The notes under the pieces were generated by a model that was given only the letters and a program-made list of their open reading frames with translations, searched no databases and had not been told where the DNA came from. From JBNKVT01 sp050299335 (GTDB taxonomy: Bacteria > Pseudomonadota > Alphaproteobacteria > Rhodobacterales > Rhodobacteraceae), in NCBI GenBank assembly GCA_050299335.1, contig JBNKVT010000030.1, forward strand, positions 1-64,000: 64,000 bases of DNA, written 5' to 3'. Every line of letters starts with the position of its first letter. The first letter of the stretch is position 1. A program made the translations under genes and the position numbers. Of this stretch, positions 53,221 through 62,402 are shown one piece after another.

Positions 53221-53735
53221 TTTCACATTTTTCCTTCAAATCACCCAAAAACCGAAAGATTGCAGAGGTTTGCGGAGTTCGGTAACCTGTTTTGCGGTTG
53301 TATGCCGATGGGGCTCGGAAGGACGCTTTCAGGATGGTTTTGCGTGCAAGAAGTGACCCCTTTTCGTAGATATTCCAGGGGTTTGACAGGAAGTCCCGCA
53401 AGAGTTCGATAATCTTGCCGAGGGGCAGTGCCGGTTGCGTGTCCTGTGCCAGTTTATCGGCCAGCAAGAGCTTGTCGTTTTCCAGCTTGGCGATCTTTGG
53501 TTCGAATGCGCCGATGACCTTTGGATTCGAGGTCTCAACCAAGCGTTCCAGCAAGGCGTCCTGCTGCTTGTCCATTTCGGTGATCTGGCGCCTGAGGGCC
53601 GCCTTCCCTGCGTGGCCTGATCCGCCCGCTGATCGGACGCGTCTTTCAGCATCGAGGTTGCGATGGTGAGCATGGTCTCCGAAGGCGTCAGGCCGCGCAG
53701 GATCGCCTCAGATCCGGAGTCGATCTTTTCCGCAC
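53221..53735 (-). pseudogene. C-terminal remnant of a large serine recombinase (1)
   Basis: The minus strand encodes the tail of a large serine recombinase: SETMLTIATSMLKDASDQRADQA, then after a frameshift near 53605 the segment EMDKQQDALLERLVETSNP, IAKLENDKLLLADKLAQ, FLSNPWNIYEKGSLLARKTILKASF and YNRKTGYRTPQTS (runs given in pieces). The N-terminal catalytic domain is missing. The frame has no stop before the tRNA-Leu gene and runs straight into its 3' end (ATG GTG CCC), as happens when an element integrates at a tRNA. It is joined to an IS3 remnant at about 53735. Confidence 0.75.
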
Positions 53736-54148
53736 GGGTAGCGTTAACCAGCGGGCTGCCACGTAAGCAGGAGGCAGCAGATTTTGGCGTCGGCTTCTCG
53801 ACGCTGAGCCGTTGGATACAGCAGGATCGGCGCAATCCTGAAAAACCAACCGCCCAGTAAGATCTCGAGCGCAAGGTCGCCGAGCTGCGGAAAGAGAACC
53901 GCATGCTCCGGGAGGAGAGGGAGGTGTTAAAAAAGGCTACCCAGTTCTTTGCGGAGCGAAGCAAATGAGGTTCGCATTCATCGCAAGGAACGCCGACATG
54001 TTGCCCATCGAGCGGCTGTGCCAGATTATGGATGTCAGCCCGAGAGGGTATCGTGCTTACCGCAGCCGTCCCCTGAGCCAAAGCCAACGCAAGGATATGG
54101 TGATCTTGGCGCACATCCGCGAACAGTTCGCCCTATCTCTTGGCAGTT
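53736..54148 (+). pseudogene. Remnant of an IS3-family insertion sequence (orfA and 5' part of orfB)
   Basis: orfA encodes VALTSGLPRKQEAAD and GFSTLSRWIQQ, the helix-turn-helix of IS3 OrfA, then an in-frame TAA, then the coiled-coil DLERKVAELRKENRML and EREVLKKATQFFAERSK, ending at 53968. orfB starts in an ATGA overlap (53965) with MRFAFIARNADMLPIERLCQ and runs to LGSYGRPG near 54160, where it is cut before the DDE catalytic domain. Ends and target duplications are not visible. It is inactive. Confidence 0.75.
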
Positions 54149-54463
54149 ATGGCCGACCAGGCTTACGAGAAGCGGATTGCGAAGCTCGAACAGGAACGGG
54201 CTTTGCTGGAAGAGAAGGCTGCCAAGCCTACAAAGAAACGGGCCAGCTTTGAGGAATGAATGGAACTATCCCTTCAATTCCTCTCAAGGCTTTGGAAAAT
54301 CTACAAAAACGGGTCGCACTCCGTGCGCCAAACGGTGCTCCGGCTCGCGTTTTCGCGGCCTCTAAATACACCCCTAACGAGGGGTATGGAACTATTGATA
54401 TTTCTTTTCCTTTCAAGGCGTTAGAGGCCATCACAGGTCCTGAAACTACCCAATTTGGAAAAA
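54149..54463 (+). pseudogene. C-terminal remnant of a second serine recombinase
   Basis: The plus strand encodes ADQAYEKRIAKLEQERALL, KPTKKRASFEE, an in-frame TGA, then ELSLQFLSRLWKIYKNGS, VRQTVLRLAFSRPL, a frameshift near 54365, and KYTPNEGYGTIDISFPFKA. This is the coiled-coil and end region of a large serine recombinase, different from the one on the other strand. Its frame runs without a stop into the 3' end of tRNA-Thr (ATG GTG CTG). At least two disabling mutations are present. Confidence 0.72.
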
Positions 54464-54538
<75 letters not shown>

Positions 54539-54668
54539 GCCGGGGCGTTCGCAGGCTTTTAGCCGATGTGGGACGGAGTGCAACTCAAATTTGCCGGGTT
54601 TGAGGAGGTTTTGTGCAGAGAACCGCCGGGATATGGACGCGGGCGCGGCTCTGGCTTAGGACAGGGCC

Positions 54669-54854
54669 ATGGAGAAGAGGCAGAAACCCGGTCAGGGCAA
54701 GCAGGACAGGGCCGAACGGCTGCGCGAGGCCCTGCGCGAGAACCTCAAGAGGCGCAAGCGGCAGGCCAAGGCGAGGCAAGTTGGGATGGGCCCGGGTACA
54801 GGCCCGGATTCAGCCCCTGGGGATAGCCCCAAGACAGGCAAAGAGCAGGAGTAA
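54669..54854 (+). CDS. Small basic protein upstream of murA
   Basis: The 61-residue protein is very basic in its first half (ERLREALRENLKRRKRQAKA) and Gly/Pro/Ser-rich in its second half. A short protein with this LREALRENLKRRK pattern is commonly found before murA in Rhodobacteraceae. The ATG follows AGGACAGGGCC. It ends 4 bp before the murA start and carries the murA ribosome-binding site in its last codons. The function is unknown. Confidence 0.65.
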   Translation: MEKRQKPGQGKQDRAERLREALRENLKRRKRQAKARQVGMGPGTGPDSAPGDSPKTGKEQE

Positions 54855-54858
54855 CGGG

Positions 54859-56127
54859 ATGGACAGCATACGGGTCGAGGGCGGGGTGCCGCTGAAAGGG
54901 AAGATCCCGATTTCTGGGGCGAAGAACGCCTGTCTGACGTTGATGCCTGCAGCGTTGTTGTCCGAGGAACCGCTGACCCTGACCAACGCACCGCGGCTGT
55001 CGGACATCAAGACCATGACAACATTGCTGGAATCGCTCGGCTGCGAGGTGGCCAGCTTGCAGAACGGGCGGGTGCTGGCGATCGGGACCCAGGCGATCTC
55101 GAACCATACGGCGGATTACGATATCGTCCGCAAGATGCGTGCTTCGATCCTGGTCCTTGGCCCGATGCTGGCCCGCGACGGTCATGCGGTGGTCTCGCTG
55201 CCGGGGGGCTGTGCCATCGGGGCGCGGCCCGTGGATCTGCATCTGAAGGCGCTGGAGGCCCTTGGGGCGGAACTGGACCTGCGCGATGGATATGTCCACG
55301 CCAAGGCCCCGGGCGGGCTGAAGGGCGGGGTGGTCGAGTTTCCCTTCGTCTCGGTGGGAGCGACCGAGAACGCCTTGATGGCCGCGACCCTTGCCAAGGG
55401 GACGACGGTGATACGGAATGCCGCCCGCGAGCCGGAGATCGTTGATCTGGCCACTTGCCTCAAGGCGATGGGGGCGAAGATCGAGGGCGAGAGCACGTCG
55501 GAGATCGTTATCGAAGGCGCTGACCGGTTGTATGGGGCGACGCATCCGGTGATCGCCGACCGGATCGAGCTTGGCACCTATATGCTGGCCCCGGCGATAA
55601 CCGGCGGTGAGGTCGAACTGATCGGCGGGCGGCGCGATCTGGTGGCGGCCTTTGCCGACAAGCTGGAGGCCTCCGATATCGAGGTGGCCGAGACCGAAAC
55701 AGGGCTGAAAGTCTGCCGCAAGAATGGCGAGATCCATGCCGTCGATGTCACCACCGAACCCTATCCCGGTTTCCCGACCGATCTTCAGGCGCAGATGATG
55801 GCGCTTCTGACCCTGGCCAACGGCACCTCGGTGCTGGAGGAGAAAATCTTCGAGAACCGCTTCATGCATGCCCCGGAACTGATGCGCATGGGGGCGGATA
55901 TCGACGTCCATGGCGGGGTTGCGAAAGTCACCGGGGTGCCTAAGTTGAAGGGCGCGCCGGTGATGGCGACAGATCTCAGGGCCTCGGTCTCGCTGATCCT
56001 CGCCGGGCTGGCGGCGGAGGGGGAAACCTTGGTCAGCCGGGTCTATCATCTGGATCGCGGCTATGAGCGGGTCGAGGAAAAGCTGGGTGCCTGTGGCGCG
56101 CGGATCGAAAGGGTGGCCGACCATTGA
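54859..56127 (+). CDS. murA: UDP-N-acetylglucosamine 1-carboxyvinyltransferase
   Basis: The 422-residue enzyme has the EPSP-synthase-like fold with the active-site loop LPGGCAIGARPVDLH (Cys near 116, the residue fosfomycin alkylates), KNACLTLMPAALL at the start, and EPYPGFPTDLQAQMMAL later. It performs the first committed step of peptidoglycan synthesis. ATG at 54859 follows AGGAG with an 8-base gap. It is followed by a DUF2948 gene with overlapping codons. Confidence 0.95.
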   Translation: MDSIRVEGGVPLKGKIPISGAKNACLTLMPAALLSEEPLTLTNAPRLSDIKTMTTLLESLGCEVASLQNGRVLAIGTQAISNHTADYDIVRKMRASILVLGPMLARDGHAVVSLPGGCAIGARPVDLHLKALEALGAELDLRDGYVHAKAPGGLKGGVVEFPFVSVGATENALMAATLAKGTTVIRNAAREPEIVDLATCLKAMGAKIEGESTSEIVIEGADRLYGATHPVIADRIELGTYMLAPAITGGEVELIGGRRDLVAAFADKLEASDIEVAETETGLKVCRKNGEIHAVDVTTEPYPGFPTDLQAQMMALLTLANGTSVLEEKIFENRFMHAPELMRMGADIDVHGGVAKVTGVPKLKGAPVMATDLRASVSLILAGLAAEGETLVSRVYHLDRGYERVEEKLGACGARIERVADH

Positions 56128-56606
56128 GCGACGCACGGTTCGAGGACGCGGATGAGGCGCCCCTGCGCCTCCGGGCGGAAACGGTTGAGGATTTGCCGGT
56201 CCTCTCGGCCTTGGTGCAGGATGCGGTGGCGCAGAGCTCGGAAATCTCGTGGATGCCGAAGCACCACCGGCTGGCGTTGTTGCTGAACCGCTTCCGCTGG
56301 GAAGACCGCGAAACCGCCGAACGGCAGGGACGGCCTTTCGAGCGGGTGCAGTCGGTGCTGGTCATCGACGGGGTTGAAAAAGTGGAGGCCAGCGGCCTGG
56401 ACCCGGCCGACAAGTCGCTGGTGATGTCTCTTCTGTCGCTGGAATTCGAGCCCGGTGCCGATGGGGCCGGGGCGGTGATGCTGGTCTTTTCCGGCGACGG
56501 GGCGATCCGGGCCGGAGTGGAATGTCTGGATATCCGGCTTCAGGACGTCTCGAAACCCTATCTCGCCCGCGCGAGGACCGCACCATATCATCCCGAAGAC
56601 CAATGA
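56124..56606 (+). CDS. DUF2948 family protein
   Basis: The 160-residue protein has the pattern LRLRAETVEDLPVLSALVQDAV and the DVSKPYLARA end typical of DUF2948, a family that follows murA in many alphaproteobacteria. The start is TTG at 56124, overlapping the murA stop (TTGA), which suggests re-initiation. The function is unknown; conserved linkage hints at an envelope or cell-cycle role. Confidence 0.85.
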   Translation: MSDARFEDADEAPLRLRAETVEDLPVLSALVQDAVAQSSEISWMPKHHRLALLLNRFRWEDRETAERQGRPFERVQSVLVIDGVEKVEASGLDPADKSLVMSLLSLEFEPGADGAGAVMLVFSGDGAIRAGVECLDIRLQDVSKPYLARARTAPYHPEDQ

Positions 56607-57094
56607 TCATACGCAGGCTGACGGCCAAGGACGCCGCGATCTGGCGGCAGATCAGGCTGGAAGGGCTTGCTGCATATCCGGACGCTTTCATGACCCAGGT
56701 TGCGGATGTGGCCGCGAGGAAGGATGCGGAACTGGCCGAGGCGCTGACCCGGACGACGATCCTCGTCGCCTTCGACGGGCGGGAGCCGATCGCATCGATG
56801 GGGTATTTCATCGGCGAGCTGACGGCCCAGCGGCACCGGGCAACGATCATCGCGGTCTATGTGCGCAAGACCTGGCAAGGCAAGGGCGTGGCCGATGCGT
56901 TGCTGCAGGCAGTGATCGATGATCTGCCTTCGGACGTTTTGCAGTTGCATCTCGAAGTGGCGGCGACAAATCCGCGGGCAGAGGCGTTTTACAGGCGGCA
57001 TGGCTTCAGGCGGGTCGGCACAATTCCACGCGCGATCCTGCGCGACGGTGTGGCGGTGGACGATCACATGATGGTGCGGATGCTCGATGCCTGA
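56603..57094 (+). CDS. GNAT family N-acetyltransferase
   Basis: The 163-residue protein is a single GNAT domain: MIIRRLTAKDAAIWRQIRLEG at the start, the acetyl-CoA loop VYVRKTWQGKGVADALLQAV near 100, and VAATNPRAEAFYRRHGFRRVG (each given as separate pieces of the fold). Its start overlaps the DUF2948 stop (ATGA at 56603-56606). The substrate is unknown. In relatives hisD often comes next; it is not present here. Confidence 0.86.
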   Translation: MIIRRLTAKDAAIWRQIRLEGLAAYPDAFMTQVADVAARKDAELAEALTRTTILVAFDGREPIASMGYFIGELTAQRHRATIIAVYVRKTWQGKGVADALLQAVIDDLPSDVLQLHLEVAATNPRAEAFYRRHGFRRVGTIPRAILRDGVAVDDHMMVRMLDA

Positions 57095-57102
57095 TCCCTG
57101 TG

Positions 57103-57128
57103 GTAGGGCGGGGTTAACCCCGCCCTAC
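57103..57128. repeat. Perfect 26-bp palindrome between convergent genes
   Basis: Thirteen-base perfect arms (GTAGGGCGGGGTT and its complement) followed by GCTGCGG. The GTAGGG/CCCTAC ends resemble those next to the GGTGGGTGAA palindromes, so it may be a divergent member of that family. It sits between the ends of two converging genes and could work as a two-way transcription stop. Confidence 0.7.
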
Positions 57129-57193
57129 GCTGCGGGATATGTCTTGGCCAATGCGCGAGCCAGGTTCAAACTCTCCTTGCAAGACGCCCCCGG

Positions 57194-59701
57194 CTATTTC
57201 GGCGTCAGCATGGTGATCCCGTCCGCCCCGCCCCTTGCATGGGCCGGGTCAAGCGACATGGTGATATACTCGCCCCGCCGCCACAGGAGCGACAGATCGT
57301 CATAATGCTGCGACAGGGGATGCCCGCTCTGCCCGGTCGAGATGATGAACACCGAATTGTCCGGGTCCGAGAAATCATAGACCCCCCGATAGGCCGCCCC
57401 ATGGACGTTCTGATAGGGGTTCGGGCCCCGTCCCGGCGTCAGCCCGGCCATCAGGGTGAAATCCCCGCCCGCCGTGTCCTGCACGATGTTGACGATCCAT
57501 TGCAACACTGGGATATCGCCCAACACCTGATGCTTGTGCAGCGCCTGATGCGCCGCCCCCCAGCGCCAGGCGTCGATGCGGGGGCCGAAGCGTTCCTCCA
57601 GCTCGATCAGCGCGTCGTCCAGCGCCAGGCTCGCCATTTCCGAACAGGTCTCGATCGCGGTCGAGGGCTTCACGTCGCACCACGTGGCCGCGCCGTCGAT
57701 ATCGCGAAACACCCGCTCCAGGAACAGGGGATCGGGCCGCGAGAATTCGCCCTCCAGCGCGCCGATCTCGTCGACCACCAGCCGCCTGTGCAGAGCCCGC
57801 ATCCAGGTCACGTAGACCAGGGGCTCGAAACTGTGCTCGCTCATCTCGCCATTCCAGGCCGCCAGCGCCTCCAAAGCGATCTGGCGCCGCTCGGCATGGG
57901 TCCCCCGCTCTGCCGGCGCGCCGGTATACCACAGGTCGCGCCCCACAAGCGGCAAGAGCGTCCTTGCGGGCTGCGAGACGATATCGGTCTGGATCTCGAT
58001 GAAACTGTCCAGCGTGTGGAACTCGCGGCCATTCAGCAGCCGCTCAGCCCGCACGATCCGCTGGGTATCGCCCCAGTCATGGGTCCAGTGCGCCGGATAG
58101 GGCGCGTCCGAGACCCGGTTATTGGTGTTGACCACGATCCCGCCCACCGGTGCCACCGAGACCGGATTATCCTCAAAGGGCAGAAGTCCCAGCCAGTCAT
58201 TGCCCTTGAGCCATCCCGCTGCCGGGATCGACCCCTCGCCGACATGGGATCGCTGCCGGTCGGGGGCGCGGCCCATGGTCTGGATCGCCACCATATCGCC
58301 ATCGGCCACCACCAGGTTCAGCGCCGGTGCCCTGAGCAAGGGAGCGACGGCCCGGGCCTCGTCGACCGAGCGTGCCCGCATCATGTTCAGCACCATCTCG
58401 ATGCCCCGATCCTCGGAACTGAGTGCTGTCCAGGACAGGGCGGCGACATGCCCCGAGGGGATGATCGGGCCGAGGCGGAAATACGGCGCGGGGATCACCG
58501 GACCGTGACGGCTGCGGCGCAGATGGCGGGTGACGCCCGGCGCGCCCTTGATGCCGATAATGGTATCAGTGATCTCGAAAGCGGCGTAACCGTCCGGGGT
58601 CAGGTATTCGTCCGGGTTCTCGGGGTTGAGCTTTTCGATATAGAAATCCTGATCGTCGAGATACGAGGCCGTCAACCCCCAGCCAATCGCCGTGTTGCGT
58701 CCCACCAGCACTCCTGGCAGCCCCGGGATCGTCGCGCCGATCGCCCCGCCGCCATCCAGTTCCAGCCGGGCGAGATACCAGATCGAGGGGGCCGACAGCG
58801 CCAGATGCGGGTCCGAAGCCAGCAGGGGCCGGCCCGAGGCGGTGCGACTGCCATCGGCAGCGAAGGCATTCGACGCCCCGGCCAAGCCCAGCGGTTTAAG
58901 GGGCGACAATGGGTTCCAGTCGGGCTCCACCGTCACGATCTCATGGTCCGACGGCTCCCGCAGCCAGGAGAATTCCGGCAGGTCCAGCACCGTTTTCGGC
59001 GCCTGGGGGAGGATATCGTCCAGCCGCGCCGGCGGCAGGCGCAGTGCCAGCTTGGCGCGCCGCACCTCGCGGCGGCCGGCATCGGTCAGATCAAGCGCCA
59101 TCAGCTTCAGCACCGCGATGGAATCCGCCGGGGTCCAGGGCTCGATCTGCTTGGTGAACAGGAAAAACTCCGGCGCCCCGCGCCCCAGCGCCTGTTCGTT
59201 GACCACCCTTAGCCAGGCATTGACCCCGTCGGCATAGGCCTGCAATTCAGCCTTGACCTCGGGGGTTTGCAGCTTCTCCGCTTCGACAGCATAGGTATAA
59301 AGCCCCAGGGCACGCAGCAATTCATCGGTAGCCAGCGTTTCGGCCCCGAACAGTTCCGACAGCCGCCCTTGGGCTGCGCGGCGCAGCATGGTCATCTGCC
59401 ACAGCCGGTCCTGGGCATGGACAAAACCCAGCCCGTAAAGCGTGTCATGATCGGTGCCGCCGAAAATATGCGGGATGGCGTAATTGTCGCGTACGATCTC
59501 GACCGGTGCCTCGATCCCGGCCACGGCGTAATCGGCATTGTAATCCGGCAGCGATCCGGAGGCGAAGTGATAGGCCAGCCCGATGGCCCCCACCGCCAGC
59601 AGAGCGACCAGCGCGAAGGCCCGCAACAGCCATTTGAACAGGGTCAGCACGCGGGGGGTAATCCTTTCAGACCGGTTGACCCGCCCGGGATAGCAGGCCA
59701 T
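57194..59701 (-). CDS. Penicillin acylase family protein
   Basis: The protein (up to 835 residues) has an N-terminal membrane or signal segment (VLTLFKWLLRAFALVALLAVG), the alpha-chain start VEIVRDNYAIPHIFG, the autoprocessing site GASNAFAADGSRTASG, where Ser becomes the N-terminal nucleophile, and ASDPHLALSAP. Members are periplasmic Ntn hydrolases that cleave penicillins or acyl-homoserine lactones; which substrate applies is unknown. The start is uncertain: ATG at 59701 or GTG at 59650, which places the hydrophobic segment at the N terminus. It is divergent from the dehydrogenase gene. Confidence 0.87.
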   Translation of the reverse strand: MACYPGRVNRSERITPRVLTLFKWLLRAFALVALLAVGAIGLAYHFASGSLPDYNADYAVAGIEAPVEIVRDNYAIPHIFGGTDHDTLYGLGFVHAQDRLWQMTMLRRAAQGRLSELFGAETLATDELLRALGLYTYAVEAEKLQTPEVKAELQAYADGVNAWLRVVNEQALGRGAPEFFLFTKQIEPWTPADSIAVLKLMALDLTDAGRREVRRAKLALRLPPARLDDILPQAPKTVLDLPEFSWLREPSDHEIVTVEPDWNPLSPLKPLGLAGASNAFAADGSRTASGRPLLASDPHLALSAPSIWYLARLELDGGGAIGATIPGLPGVLVGRNTAIGWGLTASYLDDQDFYIEKLNPENPDEYLTPDGYAAFEITDTIIGIKGAPGVTRHLRRSRHGPVIPAPYFRLGPIIPSGHVAALSWTALSSEDRGIEMVLNMMRARSVDEARAVAPLLRAPALNLVVADGDMVAIQTMGRAPDRQRSHVGEGSIPAAGWLKGNDWLGLLPFEDNPVSVAPVGGIVVNTNNRVSDAPYPAHWTHDWGDTQRIVRAERLLNGREFHTLDSFIEIQTDIVSQPARTLLPLVGRDLWYTGAPAERGTHAERRQIALEALAAWNGEMSEHSFEPLVYVTWMRALHRRLVVDEIGALEGEFSRPDPLFLERVFRDIDGAATWCDVKPSTAIETCSEMASLALDDALIELEERFGPRIDAWRWGAAHQALHKHQVLGDIPVLQWIVNIVQDTAGGDFTLMAGLTPGRGPNPYQNVHGAAYRGVYDFSDPDNSVFIISTGQSGHPLSQHYDDLSLLWRRGEYITMSLDPAHARGGADGITMLTPK

Positions 59702-59740
59702 CACCAGAGAGACAATTGCGCGACGACGGAGGAACGGATC

Positions 59741-60610
59741 ATGGCACGCACGGCATTCATCGGACTGGGGGTCATGGGCTACCCGATGGCAGGGCATCTG
59801 AAGGCGAAGGGACATGAGGTGACGGTCTATAACCGCACCGCGGCCAAGGCCGGGAAATGGGCCGAAGAGCATGGCGGCAGCCACGCACCGACACCCGCCG
59901 AGGCGGCCAGCGGCGCCGAGATCGTCTTTTGCTGCGTCGGCAATGATGACGATCTGCGCTCGGTCACTGTGGGCGAGAACGGAGCCTTTTCCGGGGTCGA
60001 GGAGGGGGCGGTCTTTGTCGACCACACCACGGCCTCGGCCGAGGTCGCCCGCGACCTGGAGGCGGCGGCGAAGGCGAAGGGGTTCGGCTTTATCGACGCG
60101 CCGGTCTCGGGTGGCCAGGCGGGGGCCGAGAACGGGGCGCTGACGGTGATGTGCGGCGGCGATCCGGACACCTATGCCCGGGTCGAGGGTGTGATCGCCG
60201 CCTATGCCAAATCCTGCAAGCTGATGGGCCCGGCCGGGGCGGGTCAGCTGACCAAGATGGTCAACCAGATCTGCATCGCCGGGCTGGTGCAGGGGCTGGC
60301 CGAAGGTATGAACTTCGCCAAACGCGCCGGGCTTGACGGCGAATTGGTGCTCGACGTGATCTCGAAGGGCGCGGCGGGCTCGTGGCAGATGGAGAACCGC
60401 GGCAAGACCATGCTGGCCGACGCGTTTGATTTCGGTTTCGCCGTCGACTGGATGCGCAAGGACCTCGCCATCTGTCTTGCGGAGGCCGAGAACAACGGCG
60501 CGCTCCTGCCGGGAACGGCACTGATCGATCAGTATTACAAGGAGATCCAGGCCATGGGCGGCGGTCGCTGGGACACCTCTTCGCTGATGCGGCGGCTGAC
60601 CCGGGACTGA
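59741..60610 (+). CDS. Beta-hydroxyacid dehydrogenase (3-hydroxyisobutyrate / tartronate semialdehyde reductase type)
   Basis: The 289-residue enzyme has the N-terminal Rossmann motif AFIGLGVMGYPMAGHL, the substrate-binding FIDAPVSGGQAGAENG near 118-133, the catalytic Lys in GAGQLTKMVNQI near 170 and a C-terminal helical domain. It oxidises or reduces a beta-hydroxyacid with NAD(P). The precise substrate cannot be fixed by motif. ATG follows GGAGGAACGGATC. The gene stands alone. Confidence 0.87.
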   Translation: MARTAFIGLGVMGYPMAGHLKAKGHEVTVYNRTAAKAGKWAEEHGGSHAPTPAEAASGAEIVFCCVGNDDDLRSVTVGENGAFSGVEEGAVFVDHTTASAEVARDLEAAAKAKGFGFIDAPVSGGQAGAENGALTVMCGGDPDTYARVEGVIAAYAKSCKLMGPAGAGQLTKMVNQICIAGLVQGLAEGMNFAKRAGLDGELVLDVISKGAAGSWQMENRGKTMLADAFDFGFAVDWMRKDLAICLAEAENNGALLPGTALIDQYYKEIQAMGGGRWDTSSLMRRLTRD

Positions 60611-60621
60611 CCGCGGGGCAC

Positions 60622-60646
60622 GGTGGGTGAAGTCACCCACCCTGCG
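60622..60646. repeat. Palindrome of the GGTGGGTGAA family, copy 4
   Basis: GGTGGGTGAAGTCACCCACC followed by CTGCG, between the converging ends of the dehydrogenase and rnj. The remaining gap to 60735 shows no gene. Confidence 0.75.
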
Positions 60647-60735
60647 CGCCGCGGAAATCGCCGATATGTCGCGGCACCGCGCGCCGCTCGAGGGCCAGGC
60701 CGGAAGGTCGCAACCCTCCGCGCCCGGCCGGTCGG

Positions 60736-62397
60736 TCACTCGAAGCGATTGATCAGGACAACGACCTGAGGCTTCTTGCCGATCTGCTCGTTGCATTCAG
60801 TATTGCAGACCCGGCGAACCAGCCGCTCCAGTGCCTCGTCATCGGCGACGACACGCGGGGCCGCGCCTTCGATCTCCTCCTCCAGCGCCTGTTCCAGTCT
60901 GGTCACCAAGTCACCGTCGCGCCCGGTTTCGGGCAGGCCCATCAGTTCGATCCAGACCCCGTCGATCAGGCTGCCGTCGCTTTCCAGCATCACCGAGATC
61001 ACCGCAAGGCCCCGCAGCGCCATGCGGATGCGTTCGCGCACGATCCCGTCCAGCGCCCCGATCAGTTCGCTGCCATCGAGATAGGTGCGCCCCGTCTCGA
61101 TGTTGTCGATCACCTCCGCCGTCTCGCCGGTCAGATCGACAATGGCACCGTTCGGCGCCACCACGGCATGATAGCCGCCCTGCCGCGCCAGGTCGGCATG
61201 AGCGACCAGATGCCGGTGCTCGCCATGCATCGGAATGACGTTGCTGGGCTTCATCAGCGCGTGCATCGCCTCCAGATCGGGGGCGTTTGCATGGCCCGAG
61301 ACGTGATAGCGGTCGTCACCCTCGATGACCCGGACCCCCAGTTCCGAAAGCTGGTTGAGGATGCGCGCCACGCCGGTCTCGTTGCCGGGAATGGTCTTGG
61401 ATGAGAACAGCATCGTGTCGCCCGCGCGCAGGTCGAGCCCGCGATAGCTTCCGTTCGCCATCTGCGCCGTCGCCGCCCGCCGCTCGCCCTGCGAGCCGGT
61501 GGCCAGCACGAAAAGATTGTCGCGCGGCACCTTGTCCACGTCCTCGTCATCGACGATGGGCGGGAAGTTCTCCAAGACCCCGGTCGAAAACCCGTTCTGG
61601 ATCATGGTGTTCATCGCGCGGCCCATCACCGCCACCGAGCGCCCCTGATCATGGGCTGCCTGCGCCAGCGTCTTCAGCCGCGCCACGTTCGAGGCAAAGG
61701 TCGTCGCCACCACCATGCCCTTCGTCGTCTTCATCAGCGCGTTCAAGGGCCCCACCAGCTCGGCCTCGGACCGGCCCTTGTGAGGCGAGAAGACATTGGT
61801 CGAATCGCAGACCAGCGCCTTGATCCCCGGTTTCGCCACCTCGCGCATCACCTCCTCGTCGAAGGCCTCGCCGACCAGCGGCGTATGGTCGATCTTGAAA
61901 TCCGCCGTATGAAAAATCCGCCCCGCCGGAGTGTCGATGGCGAGCCCCGAGGTCTCGGGGATCGAATGCGAGATCGGCACGAACCCGACCTGAAACGGCC
62001 CCGCCCGGACCATATGCGGCCAGGGTTCGACCTCGTTGATCATGTTCTGATAGGCCCCTGTGCGTTCGAGCTTGTCGAGCGCAATGGCCGCCGTGAACTT
62101 CCGCGCATAAACCGGTGCCTGCAACTGCGGCATCAGGATCCCCAGCGCCCCGACATGGTCCTCATGGGCATGGGTGATGAAGATCGCCTCCAGCCGGTCG
62201 GCCCGTTCGGCGATGAAACCGGGATCGGCCATGATGAGATCAACGCCGGGCGAGGTCTCCATGTTCGGGAAGGTCACACCGACATCGACGAGGATGAAGC
62301 GCTGGTCCCCCACCGGCCCGTAGCCGTAGAGATACATGTTCATGCCGATCTCGCCCGCGCCCCCCAGGGGCAGATAGGTGAGTTTTTCACTGCTCAT
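60736..62397 (-). CDS. rnj: Ribonuclease J
   Basis: The 553-residue protein is a metallo-beta-lactamase/beta-CASP nuclease: zinc motif FITHAHEDHVGAL near 74-85, HTADFKIDHTP near 165, CDSTNVFSPHKGRSE near 198 and GSQGERRAA near 310, with HVSGHANAPDLE in the last third. RNase J works as a 5'-3' exonuclease and endonuclease in rRNA and mRNA processing. It follows coaX by 5 bp in the nuoN-birA-coaX-rnj arrangement. Confidence 0.94.
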   Translation of the reverse strand: MSSEKLTYLPLGGAGEIGMNMYLYGYGPVGDQRFILVDVGVTFPNMETSPGVDLIMADPGFIAERADRLEAIFITHAHEDHVGALGILMPQLQAPVYARKFTAAIALDKLERTGAYQNMINEVEPWPHMVRAGPFQVGFVPISHSIPETSGLAIDTPAGRIFHTADFKIDHTPLVGEAFDEEVMREVAKPGIKALVCDSTNVFSPHKGRSEAELVGPLNALMKTTKGMVVATTFASNVARLKTLAQAAHDQGRSVAVMGRAMNTMIQNGFSTGVLENFPPIVDDEDVDKVPRDNLFVLATGSQGERRAATAQMANGSYRGLDLRAGDTMLFSSKTIPGNETGVARILNQLSELGVRVIEGDDRYHVSGHANAPDLEAMHALMKPSNVIPMHGEHRHLVAHADLARQGGYHAVVAPNGAIVDLTGETAEVIDNIETGRTYLDGSELIGALDGIVRERIRMALRGLAVISVMLESDGSLIDGVWIELMGLPETGRDGDLVTRLEQALEEEIEGAAPRVVADDEALERLVRRVCNTECNEQIGKKPQVVVLINRFE

Positions 62398-62402
62398 ATT
62401 GG

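Noticed and set aside
59801..60796. Upstream extension of the penicillin acylase frame to 60796
   Set aside because: The extension is antisense to the complete dehydrogenase gene at 59741-60610 and has no protein character. The acylase N terminus with its membrane segment starts near 59701 or 59650.
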